From contig CAMWFQ010000009.1 in the NCBI GenBank assembly GCA_947173495.1, forward strand, positions 111,227 through 175,226: 64,000 nt of DNA, in the 5' to 3' direction. Shown here in pieces: positions 33,962-43,600 of this stretch. Within the stretch, counting starts at the first letter, position 1, and each line of letters begins with the position of its first letter. A program made the position numbers and the translations under genes. Under the pieces are notes generated by a model that saw only the letters and a program-made list of their open reading frames with translations, searched no databases and was not told where the DNA came from. This stretch comes from an uncultured Lachnospiraceae bacterium. Lineage in GTDB: Bacteria; Bacillota; Clostridia; Lachnospirales; Lachnospiraceae.

Positions 33962-36949
33962 ATGGACGATATTTTTGCGCAGATTGCACAATCTTACAAA
34001 GCAGATACTGACCGGGGGCTGGTAGATCCGGAGCCCCCAAAGCTGGATGAGGAGATGGTGATTGCCCTTGATCCTGCCGGAAAAACGGCTGTGCCGGATT
34101 ATCGCCCCATGGCGGCGAAGGAGGAGCTTGAGAAAGAGCTGTTTAAGTTAAGAGAACGTTATGGAGAGTATCTAAAGGATTATGCCCCGGCATTGGAAGA
34201 AGCGGCAAAAAGGGTTTCCATAAAAGAATTTACCCTGACACCGGAGGGCGGCGAAGCCCGGCAGGTTACCATCCCGTATTATGGAGGCCCCACAGGGCCC
34301 GCTGTCCAGGAGTATACTGCGGAATTTGTGCTGGGGGATTTTTCGGGGAGGATGGTCGCCCTGTGCTTTAAGGGGGTAGATTATATTGCCCAAATATATG
34401 TAAATGACCGGTATGCAGGCGGACACGAAGGCTTTTTTGCCCCGTTTGAGATGGATATAACGGATCAGGCAAGGACGGGGACGAACCGACTTAAGGTGGT
34501 GGTAAAAAATGACAATACCATGACTCTGAACAGTACAGGGGCTTCCGTTACAAGCGGCGACAAGATTTATGCGGCTACCGGTCCGGGGTGGGACGATCCA
34601 AAGGAAGGCTGGCATCACTGCCCGGCAGGTATGGGAATTTACCAGGATGTCTTTGTGGAGATCCGGGAGCGGGAGTGGATCTCAGATCTGTTTGTCAGGG
34701 AAGGGAAAGAGTTATGGATAGAATGCCATAATGCGGATTACCGCTTAAAGGATGTGTCTTTTGAGGTATCCGTCTATGGACAGAATTTTGAAGAGACGGT
34801 ATTTCAAAATAAGGAGTATATCCCTTTTACCCGCATCCATGCGGGGGTAGGGGATACACTGACCGAGGCGGAGCTGCGGGCAAGCGGGCTTCTGGGGAGC
34901 GGAACGCGGCTCTATCTGGAAAAGGGCTATAACCGTTTCGTCTTTCCCGTTGAGATCCCGGACGGCCGCCTCTGGGAGCCGGAAAGTCCATGGCTTTATC
35001 AGGTGCAGGTAAAGCTGTTGACAGACGGAAAGGTAAGAGATGTAAAAAAACGTCAGTTCGGCCTGCGCACATTTTCACAGGACACGGAGCATACGCCCAG
35101 GGGAAGGTTCTATCTAAACGGCAGACAGATTAAGCTCCGGGGCGCCAATACCATGGGGTTTGAGCAGTGGGATGTGATGCGGGGAGATTTCGCACAGCTT
35201 AGGGATGACATTTTGCTGGCGAAAGCCTGTCGTATGAATTTTCTGAGGATTACGCAAAGGCCGGTCCAGGAGGAGATTTATGATTACTGCGACCGTTTGG
35301 GACTTATGGTGCAGACGGATATGCCCCTGTTCGGGGAGGTGCGAATTAACCAGTTCTGCGAAGTGCTGCGACAGACGGAGGAGATGGAGAAACTGATCCG
35401 CTCCCATCCATGCTGCATTTTGGTGTCTTATATAAATGAACCTTTTCCTAATTCCAATAATCTGCCCCACAGAATGATCTCACGGAAGGATATGGAGGAG
35501 CTGTTTAAAGCCATGGATGTTGTGGTGCGCCTTCACAATCCGGAGCGTGTGATCAAGCATGTGGACGGGGATTATGATCCCCCGTCGGAGAGTATGCCGG
35601 ACAATCATTGCTATTGCATGTGGTATAACGGGCACGGCATGGAAATGGGCAGGCTTCATCAGGGCTATTGGCTGGCGGTAAAACCGGGATGGTACTATGG
35701 ATGCGGCGAATTCGGCGCGGAAGGTCTGGATTCTGGCGGGCTGATGAAAAGGCGCTATCCGGAAGAGTGGATAAGGGAGCCCTTTCATCCCGGAAATATT
35801 CTGAGGGCACAGACCGGAAACTTCTACCACTTCTTCTTTGATGAGGGGGAAGACCTTGAGGATTGGGTGGAAAAAAGCCAGACCTACCAGGCATTTGCCA
35901 CGAAAATTATGACAACCGCTTTCAGGAGAAATAACCTGATGAATACCTTTGCCCTCCATCTGTTTATTGATGCGTGGCCGGCAGGGTGGATGAAAACCAT
36001 CATGGATTGTGAAAGAAATCCTAAGAAGGCTTTTTTTACCTATCGCGACAAGCTTTCGCCGGTGCTGGCAGATTTAAGAAGCGACAGATTTACCTTTTTT
36101 GAGGGGGAGAGAGTACGGCTGGAAAGCTATGTGTGCAACGACCTTTCAGGATGCCTTATGACAGTAAAATACCAGGCGGAGCTCCGGGCGGGAGAGGACG
36201 CGGGAGCGCCCGTGGAAGGATGCGCCTGCCGCCTGATCGGCAGCGGGGAAAGAGAGCTTTTTGTGCCGGAATGTGCCGGTGAGTTTGCCGGTTTTGTGAC
36301 TTTTACGATCCCGAAGCTGGAAGATGCCGGGGTGGAAAAGGGGAAAACGGCAAGGCTGCAGGTGCGGATGACGGTAGAAAAGGAGGACTGTGTGCTGCAC
36401 GGAACGGAAGAAACCTTTACGGTGTACCCGAAGGCCGAACCGAAAGCCCTTTCCCTTTTGGAAGTCAGGGATTTGGAACAGAGGGAAACGGTTGAAGAGA
36501 TTCGGCATGGCAGGCGGGTGATAGCAGCCCCTCTGGAAACAGGAATTTACGAGCTTTGCGGTTATAAGGTGACGGTGAAGCCCTGTGGGATGGATCCTGT
36601 GTATTTTGTCTCTCAGAAAACAGGTCATGAGTTGACGGCGGGATTCCCGGAACAGGCATTCGGATACTGGTATGACGATTCTCTCGAAAGGCTCGGGCCG
36701 GTTTGCAGCACCACATTGCAGATCAAGGCCGGGACAGATGCAGGAGAGGGTGATGATGCAGTAAGGGATGTACTGATAAGCGGCAACAAGGACGAAAAGG
36801 GAAGCTGGCGCAGAGAAGCTGTGTGCGCGGAACTGAAAGTGGGGGCAGGGAGCATCCTTCTGTGCCAGATCGCGCTGGAAGGGTTTATGAAAAATCCGGC
36901 AGCGGTTTTGTTTAACAACCGGATAGCGGAGTATATAAATACCCGGTAA
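33962..36949 (+). CDS. GH2-family glycoside hydrolase with an atypical N-terminus
   Basis: Encodes 995 residues. About 95 residues of unusual acidic/proline-rich N-terminal sequence precede the sugar-binding jelly-roll (VDYIAQIYVNDRYAGGHEG), the immunoglobulin-like domain and the TIM barrel. The acid/base Glu is in SYINEPFPN near 493 and the nucleophile Glu in GCGEFGAEG near 583. A further C-terminal beta-rich part of about 300 residues follows. No signal peptide. GH2 members include beta-galactosidases, beta-glucuronidases and beta-mannosidases; the GANTMGFEQWDV pocket does not identify which. It has its own promoter and lies just upstream of the transporter operon, so it should act on the same imported glycan. 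Confidence 0.88.
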   Translation: MDDIFAQIAQSYKADTDRGLVDPEPPKLDEEMVIALDPAGKTAVPDYRPMAAKEELEKELFKLRERYGEYLKDYAPALEEAAKRVSIKEFTLTPEGGEARQVTIPYYGGPTGPAVQEYTAEFVLGDFSGRMVALCFKGVDYIAQIYVNDRYAGGHEGFFAPFEMDITDQARTGTNRLKVVVKNDNTMTLNSTGASVTSGDKIYAATGPGWDDPKEGWHHCPAGMGIYQDVFVEIREREWISDLFVREGKELWIECHNADYRLKDVSFEVSVYGQNFEETVFQNKEYIPFTRIHAGVGDTLTEAELRASGLLGSGTRLYLEKGYNRFVFPVEIPDGRLWEPESPWLYQVQVKLLTDGKVRDVKKRQFGLRTFSQDTEHTPRGRFYLNGRQIKLRGANTMGFEQWDVMRGDFAQLRDDILLAKACRMNFLRITQRPVQEEIYDYCDRLGLMVQTDMPLFGEVRINQFCEVLRQTEEMEKLIRSHPCCILVSYINEPFPNSNNLPHRMISRKDMEELFKAMDVVVRLHNPERVIKHVDGDYDPPSESMPDNHCYCMWYNGHGMEMGRLHQGYWLAVKPGWYYGCGEFGAEGLDSGGLMKRRYPEEWIREPFHPGNILRAQTGNFYHFFFDEGEDLEDWVEKSQTYQAFATKIMTTAFRRNNLMNTFALHLFIDAWPAGWMKTIMDCERNPKKAFFTYRDKLSPVLADLRSDRFTFFEGERVRLESYVCNDLSGCLMTVKYQAELRAGEDAGAPVEGCACRLIGSGERELFVPECAGEFAGFVTFTIPKLEDAGVEKGKTARLQVRMTVEKEDCVLHGTEETFTVYPKAEPKALSLLEVRDLEQRETVEEIRHGRRVIAAPLETGIYELCGYKVTVKPCGMDPVYFVSQKTGHELTAGFPEQAFGYWYDDSLERLGPVCSTTLQIKAGTDAGEGDDAVRDVLISGNKDEKGSWRREAVCAELKVGAGSILLCQIALEGFMKNPAAVLFNNRIAEYINTR

Positions 36950-36953
36950 GGAT

Positions 36954-37022
36954 GTCAAAAATGTCCCCCTTTTTTCCAGTTTTGTGTCATTTTCATTTGA
37001 AAGGGAAGTCGATATACTTTAC
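36954..37022 (+). promoter_or_regulatory. Transporter-operon promoter block, twin of 33870-33938
   Basis: TTTCAT (36991-36996) and TATACT (37013-37018), spaced 16 bp. Upstream TGTCCCCCTTTTTTCCAG and TTTGTG-CATTT match the GH2 promoter block. The GH2 stop lies at 36949, so the block directly follows that gene. Confidence 0.7.
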
Positions 37023-37052
37023 TCATCAACTACAGGAAAGGAAGGAACACAT

Positions 37053-37985
37053 GTGAGAGGGAAAGAAAGGAAGTCAAAAAAGAAGGGATACTGGAAAGAT
37101 AACCTGCAGCTTTTGACGCTGGCGCTTCCGGTCATTGTCTTTTTGGGGATATTTAATTACTGGCCTATGTTCGGCGTGGTTCTGGCATTTAAGGATTATA
37201 AGGTGCCGAAGGGGATATTTGGGAGCCCCTGGGCAGGGATCAAAAATTTCCAGTTCTTCTTCCAGTCTCAGGATGCCTGGAGGGTAACGAGGAATACGCT
37301 GGGGCTGAACTTTATGTTTATTGCGGCGGGTATCGTCTGCGGGGTTATTTTCGCGCTGATCATGTTTGAGGTGAAGAAGGCAAGGCATGTTAAGGTGTAT
37401 CAGACGGTTTCCATTATCCCCAGTTTCCTGTCATGGGTTGCGGTGGGCTATATTGTATATGCCCTGCTGGATCCCGCCAAAGGGGTTGTGAATCAGATAC
37501 TTGCCCTGTTTGGGATAGAAGGGGTTGCCTGGTATTCGGAAGCCGGTTACTGGCCGGTCATTCTTCTGATCACCAAAATCTGGCAGAGCGTTGGCCTGGG
37601 AAGCATCATCTACTATGCGGCGCTGATGGGGGTGGATGCGGAGCTGTTTGAAGCCGCAGAGATTGACGGCGCAAGCAAGTTGCAGAAAACCTGGTATGTA
37701 TCACTCCCCCAGATTGTACCTGTCATCATCATTATGGGGATTCTGGATATCGGAAAGATTTTCCGTGCAGACTTCGGTCTGTTCTATAATGTGACAAGGA
37801 ATGTGGGGGCTCTCTACCCGACAACGGACGTGATCGACACTTATGTGTTCAGGGCTTTAATGGCACAGGGAAATATCGGGATGTCCAGTGCGGTTGGGCT
37901 GTTCCAGTCGGTTGTCTGTTTCGTCACACTGATGGTTACCAATGCGGTGGTAAGCAGAATTTCGCCGGAAAACGCTCTGTTCTAG
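37053..37985 (+). CDS. Sugar ABC transporter permease, LplB type
   Basis: Encodes 310 residues with six membrane helices, the LplB-type opening (LQLLTLALPVIVFLGIFNYW PMFG region) and the EAA loop EAAEIDGASK. The GTG start at 37053 is preceded by GGAAGGA; an ATG two bases earlier leads straight to a stop, and the frame start at 36984 lies inside the promoter block. It pairs with the permease at 38003. LplB/YtcP transporters commonly import oligogalacturonides or other acidic glycans. No ATPase gene is present. Confidence 0.92.
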   Translation: MRGKERKSKKKGYWKDNLQLLTLALPVIVFLGIFNYWPMFGVVLAFKDYKVPKGIFGSPWAGIKNFQFFFQSQDAWRVTRNTLGLNFMFIAAGIVCGVIFALIMFEVKKARHVKVYQTVSIIPSFLSWVAVGYIVYALLDPAKGVVNQILALFGIEGVAWYSEAGYWPVILLITKIWQSVGLGSIIYYAALMGVDAELFEAAEIDGASKLQKTWYVSLPQIVPVIIIMGILDIGKIFRADFGLFYNVTRNVGALYPTTDVIDTYVFRALMAQGNIGMSSAVGLFQSVVCFVTLMVTNAVVSRISPENALF

Positions 37986-38002
37986 GGAAAGGAGGAAATG
38001 GC

Positions 38003-38899
38003 ATGACAAAAGTAAAATCCGCAGGTTCCAAAGAAAGAACAGGTCTGTGGGTACATCTGTTTTTTATCCTGTTCGGCCTGATCTGTATCGTCCCGTTCAT
38101 GATTGTCATATCGGCATCCTTTTCCGGGGAAACGGATCTGGCAATCAACGGATTTTCCGTGTGGCCGAGAAAATGGGATCTGACGGCATATGCCTATTTG
38201 TTTAAAAATCCAAAGACCATAATAAACGCATACATTGTTACGGCGTTTATCACGGTTACGGGCACATTCTTAAGCGTGGTATTCATGGCAATGGCAGCAT
38301 ACTGCCTGTCTAGAAACAATTTCCGGTTTACCAGGCTGCTGACATTTTACATATTTTTTCCCACATTGTTCAGCGGGGGGCTGGTACCCAGTTATATCAT
38401 CAATACCCAGTACCTGCATTTGACAGACAGCCTGGCGGCTCTGGTATTGCCGACGCTGATCAATATATTTCATATTATTATGCTGAGGACCTTTTTTAAG
38501 CAGCTGCCGGAGTCTTTGTTTGAGGCCGCCAAGATGGATGGGGCCAGCGAGTACAGGATCTTCTTTACCATTGCCGTTCCCCTCTCAAAGCCCGTGATCG
38601 CCACGGTCGCGTTTCTGGGAGCTCTGACGAAGTGGAATGAGTGGTACAATGCGATGCTGTATATCAGGAATGACGATCTGGTGCCCCTGCAGTACATGCT
38701 GCAGAGGATGATGATGAACCTGCAGTCTTTGCTGGATTCGATGACGAATGCCCCGTCCATGGTAAATATCCAGGATCTTCCCGGTGAGAACCTGCGGATG
38801 GCGATGCTGGTGGTTGCAATCGGCCCCATGATGATGATATTCCCGTTTTTCCAGAAATATTTTACCCGGGGCATGACGGTAGGGGCTGTGAAAGGTTAA
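38003..38899 (+). CDS. Sugar ABC transporter permease, YtcP type
   Basis: Encodes 298 residues with six membrane helices, EAA loop EAAKMDGASE followed by IAVPLSKPV, and the family ending KYFTRGMTVGAVKG. It lies 17 bp after the first permease with GGAAAGGAGG upstream. It forms the second channel subunit and uses a shared ATPase encoded elsewhere. Confidence 0.93.
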   Translation: MTKVKSAGSKERTGLWVHLFFILFGLICIVPFMIVISASFSGETDLAINGFSVWPRKWDLTAYAYLFKNPKTIINAYIVTAFITVTGTFLSVVFMAMAAYCLSRNNFRFTRLLTFYIFFPTLFSGGLVPSYIINTQYLHLTDSLAALVLPTLINIFHIIMLRTFFKQLPESLFEAAKMDGASEYRIFFTIAVPLSKPVIATVAFLGALTKWNEWYNAMLYIRNDDLVPLQYMLQRMMMNLQSLLDSMTNAPSMVNIQDLPGENLRMAMLVVAIGPMMMIFPFFQKYFTRGMTVGAVKG

Positions 38900-38981
38900 G
38901 TTGGAGTTACTCACCGTGAAAAGTAACGAGTTGGAAAGTAAATGCCGGAAAATGGCTTTACAAAATAAAGGAGGATATGAA

Positions 38982-40526
38982 ATGAAAAAAAGATTAATTT
39001 CCATGTTATTGGCAGGCGTTACGACCATAGGCCTGTTGGCGGGATGCGGAAGCGGGAATGGAAACAGCGGTGCTGCTTCTGAGAAAACGGAAACCGGGGC
39101 ACCGGAGGAAAATGCAGATACCCCGCAGGAGGAAAGCGAAGCGCCGACGGAGACCGAAGCCGGGGAAGCGGAAAGCGACGGTGAAACGGTGACGGTTACC
39201 TGGTGTCTCCCGCTCCTGAACGGTGAACCGGAAGATTATGAGATGGTGATGGAGGATCTGAACAAGAAGATCAAAGAAAAAATCAATGTGGAATTAAAGC
39301 TTGAGATCATCACCCAGGGTGAATTCAACGACAAGATGAAATTAAAGAGTACTGCCGGTGAGGATTATGACCTGGTATTCACTTCCAACTGGCTCAACAG
39401 CTTTAATGAGAATATGTCCAGAGACGCTTTTCTGCCGGTTACGGATCTGGTTGAGGAATACGGACAGGATATTCTGGCTGCCATCCCCGACTGGCTTCTG
39501 GATGTGGCAAAGGTAGACGGTGAACTGTATGCGGTTCCCAACCAGCAGATCACGGCCAGACAGGTTGGCGTAGTGGTTCTCAAGGAATATGCGGACAAAT
39601 ATAATTTAAATTTAACTTCCATGAAGAGTGTGCGCGATCTGGAATCCTTTATGGATGAGATTGTTGCAAATGAACCCAATTTATTCCCGGTCGATATGCG
39701 TGTGGATGCCATCATAGAAGAAAAATACGAGAATCTGGTATCAGGATTTATCTTTGCGGACAAGGAAACAGGAGAAATCTATACCCTTGCAGAGATTATG
39801 GATGAGCAGAAAAAACTGGACAACGAGTGGTATAAGAAGGGGTATATCCGTCAGGACATCGCCACAGTTACCGATAATTCTGCGGATGTAAAAGCCAACA
39901 GGTATGTCATTTCCTGCAGTTCCTATAAACCCGGCTGGGATGCGGAATACAGCCAGCGGCAGGACGCGGAATATATCTCCATCCCTGTGGAAGGCGCATT
40001 CGTGGGAGCGGTTTCCGGTATCGAGACCATGACTGCCGTAAACGTAAATTCCAAGCATCCCGCAGAAGCAATCAAGCTGCTGAATCTGGTATATTCAGAT
40101 AAAGAAATCTATAACGAATTGCTGTACGGACTGGAAGGTGTGCACTACAATGTGGTGAGCGAGGGGCATGTGGAGGTGGTTCCCGATGCCAAGTACACTC
40201 TGAACGGCAACGGCTGGAGGTTCGGCAACCAGTTTAACGCATGGTACACGCCCGGTCAGGAAGACGGTCTTTGGGAAGCGACAGACAAGTTGAATAAAGA
40301 AGCAAAAGTATCCAGTCTGAGAGGCTTCACATTTGATTCAGCGAATGTACAGGCGGAGCTGGCACAATTATCAGCAGTATTTGAAGAATATAAAAACGGT
40401 CAGTATCCGACTGCCGATATTGACGGGTGGCTTGCCGAGTATAAGGATAAGCTGGATAAGGCCGGTATCAATACGGTAAAGGAAGAAGTACAGAGTCAGA
40501 TTGACGAATGGAAAGCCGCACAATAA
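38982..40526 (+). CDS. Sugar ABC transporter substrate-binding lipoprotein, LplA-like
   Basis: Encodes 514 residues. The signal peptide ends in lipobox LLAGC with C22, followed by a Glu/Thr/Ala-rich linker to about residue 70 and then a two-lobed binding domain of the DUF3502-like LplA group (VTWCLPLLNGEPEDYEMV, TITAGEDYDL-like region). ATG 38982 has AAAGGAGG upstream; the frame opens at 38901 but without a ribosome site. It is the receptor for the permeases at 37053 and 38003. A strong hairpin follows, which probably stabilises this part of the message. Confidence 0.9.
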   Translation: MKKRLISMLLAGVTTIGLLAGCGSGNGNSGAASEKTETGAPEENADTPQEESEAPTETEAGEAESDGETVTVTWCLPLLNGEPEDYEMVMEDLNKKIKEKINVELKLEIITQGEFNDKMKLKSTAGEDYDLVFTSNWLNSFNENMSRDAFLPVTDLVEEYGQDILAAIPDWLLDVAKVDGELYAVPNQQITARQVGVVVLKEYADKYNLNLTSMKSVRDLESFMDEIVANEPNLFPVDMRVDAIIEEKYENLVSGFIFADKETGEIYTLAEIMDEQKKLDNEWYKKGYIRQDIATVTDNSADVKANRYVISCSSYKPGWDAEYSQRQDAEYISIPVEGAFVGAVSGIETMTAVNVNSKHPAEAIKLLNLVYSDKEIYNELLYGLEGVHYNVVSEGHVEVVPDAKYTLNGNGWRFGNQFNAWYTPGQEDGLWEATDKLNKEAKVSSLRGFTFDSANVQAELAQLSAVFEEYKNGQYPTADIDGWLAEYKDKLDKAGINTVKEEVQSQIDEWKAAQ

Positions 40527-40541
40527 GTTTAAGCGATTATG

Positions 40542-40574
40542 TCCGGGAAAATGGGGAAGCCCCGTTTTCCCGGA
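40542..40574 (+). other. Intergenic hairpin after the binding protein
   Basis: TCCGGGAAAA (40542-40551) pairs with TTTTCCCGGA (40565-40574), with an inner GGGG/CCCC stem. No T-run follows, so partial termination or 3' protection of the binding-protein message is more likely than full termination. Confidence 0.55.
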
Positions 40575-40690
40575 TATTATAAATTTATAACATCCCGGAC
40601 AGGGAGTATATGGAAGCGGCGGAGAATGCCGCGGAGTGGTATGCGCAATGGTATGGAAACGAAATAAAAGAAAAGGGACAGGGAGATGAA

Positions 40691-43600
40691 ATGAGCGAAA
40701 AAATATATAAAATGAATGCGGCGGAGGGAATTTTTTATCCGGCATTTGACCAATATCTGTGTGATGACAGTCAGGTGGATATTGACTGCGGGAAAATCAT
40801 CCGGAACTGGGATTCGCTGGCGTTTAGCGGCGGATCCTGCTTTACCGTTCACTGGTCAGGAGAAGTCGTACTCGGCACGTATGACTATTTTCAATGCTTT
40901 TTGGGATTTCCGGGCGATGCGAGAATGACGGTTACCGGCATAGTGGATGGACATAAGACGGTTTTGACCAAAGGAGCTGCAGGGGCAGAAAATCCCATAG
41001 AGCTAAAGGGAAAGCTCCCTTCCCATGGGACGGATTCGGTCCTGACAGATTTATATCTGGAACTGCAGTCCGCATCTTCGGCAAATGTCGTGGTTCTGAG
41101 CTGGCTGGGGCTTTTAATGTCCGGTATGGAATCGGAGGCGGAGAAGGCCGTGCCCGTATGGAAGGAAGAATGGGAGCAGGAGATCCGGAAGGAGTGCCCC
41201 GGAACGCTGGAAAAGAATATGGTCATAGACGAAGCGGAAGGGGAGAGGATCAAAAAGCTGGTATCCGGGGACGAAAAGCTCAGGGAGTTCTTTCGGAACA
41301 GGGCGGAAGAAGGGATGAAGATTGACCGGCGCAGTATCATGCGGGAGTATGCCCCCACTGGGGATTACCGATTCGTGCGGATGAAGGACAGAGGCAGGGC
41401 GGTGCTGGAAGGACCAATCCTGAATCTTGCCATTGCCGGCTGGCTTTTGGAGGAACCGGCCTACAGCATGCAGGCAGCCGGACTGATTCTGGCACTGACA
41501 GCCATGAAATGGTGCGAGGGCCCAATCTGCGATCTGGAAGGGTCAGGGTTCCATCACGTATGTTTCCGGGAGGATCATTTGCTGACAGAGGTGGTTCTTG
41601 CCATGGGATTTTTGGGCGGGATATTCACCGAAGGGGCGCAAAGACGGATTGCAGACAAGGTAGAAGCGGCCTGGAAGGTGGTATGTAAAAAGAACAGTGA
41701 GCCCGGATACCGCAATTTCATGAATCAGGGCGTGGTGGGATGCAGAGGGGCCATGCTGGGAGCTCTCTATCTCCAGAAGGAGAGAGGCGGTTATGAGAAG
41801 GAGATCGAAGCCGTTTATAGAAGACATACCCGTCTGGTAAACACGTATCTGACAGAGGAAGGCCATTGCGCGGAGGGCGGCGGCTATTTTGAATATGCCT
41901 TTACCACCTCTATCTTACTGTGGCATACGTATGCGAAATATTCCCGCAAAAGTGTAAAAGAAGCAGTACCGGAGGTGTTTTTCAGGGCCGGGCGTTATCA
42001 GGAAGCCGTTATGTCGGTAAACAGCCGTACCGGGGAAAGGATTCCGGTCAACTGCTGCGCCTCCCGGAAGGTTTCCACACTGCTTTTGGTCTTTATGACG
42101 CTGGTATGCGATTTCCCGGAAGGAAATAATTATCTGATCGCCCGTCTGGAAGGAGAGGAAGAGGCCGGAAGGGAAAATGCGTTTGACAGGCTGTTTTACT
42201 TATATTACAGGGAACAGATCAATCCCCACCCGTATTACCGTTCCCAGGAGGAAGAAATTGCCCTGTCCCGGTCAGGCCTTTTATCTTACCGGAAGGGGGA
42301 AACAAAGCTGCTGGTAGGGGCAGAACGCAATCCCTATACGGGCCATTTCCATGAGGACAGAGGGCTCGTGGTCCTGGAGGCGGAAGGGGAGACTCTGCTG
42401 CCTGATCTTGGGACTACCGGTTATGCCAATCCGGCCAGCCTTCTGATGGATAAGCAGGCATATCATAACATTGCTTTTCCATCAGATATGCGGATGCTGG
42501 TAGAGAGTGAAGCAGGAATGAAGGCGGCCGCCGCTGCCGCATATCCCATAACAGAAGACCTCACTGTGGAAGATATGGCCACGCCGGAGGCGGAAATTCT
42601 GTTCCATGAGATAACGGAGGATGGATACCGCTTTGCCATTGAGACAGGGATGTTGTTTGGCAGAGGCATAAAGGGGATTCGGGAGGGAGTGCTGAGCGGC
42701 AGGAGATTGGAGCTTGTGGACAGCTGGCAGTTCCCGGAAGAGCATTCCCTCACGGTAACTTTTTTGTCTTATGCTCCCTGGAAAATAGGGGAGGATGGAT
42801 ATAGAGCCCTTTCCGGCAGGAAGACGCTCCTGGTTGATTCTCTGAACGAGGCGCATTTTGTGCAGGAAGAAGGGATGAGGGACTGCGAGGGCAGGCACGT
42901 GTATATTTTGCGGGTAGTTATCCAAAAAGCGGCGATACAGCGCGTGACAAGCAGTATTACCTGGACGGCCGGGGAACTTCTGGAGAAAAATTCCGGCCGG
43001 GAAAACAGGATTGTTCTGCAGGAGATGCTGGATAAGGGCGGAACGGTCCGTATAGAGAAACCGGGCACTTACGAGGTCGAAGATACGCTGTACATAAAAA
43101 GCAATACCCATCTGATCCTGGGAAAGGGTGTGGTGCTGAAACGATCAGCTGCAAGTGTGGGTTCTTTCTTTCTGATAAACCGGGGCGCTTTTACCGGGAT
43201 ACAGGATGAAAACATCACGGTGGAGGGCTTAGAGCTTATCACCAACGGCGTGGAGGCAAGGCGTCATGCGGCTGTGTATGGCCTGACCGGGGAGGTGTGC
43301 TTTTTCAGAATAGCGCATTTAAAGGTACTTGATTTTGTCTGTAAGGATCTGCCCCGTTTAAGTTATGGACTGCATATCTGTACTTTCAGGGATATCATAC
43401 TGGAAGGGCTGCATGTGGAAGGACGCAAGGATGCGGTGCATCTGGGGACCGGGAAGGGATTTGTAATCCGCCATGGCATTTTCCGCACCTATGATGACCC
43501 TGTTGCGTTAAATGCCCATGACTACGCAGTTGCCAATCCACAGATGGGCTGGATCGAGGACGGGCTGATCGAGGACTGCTATGACCTGACCGATGAGGAT

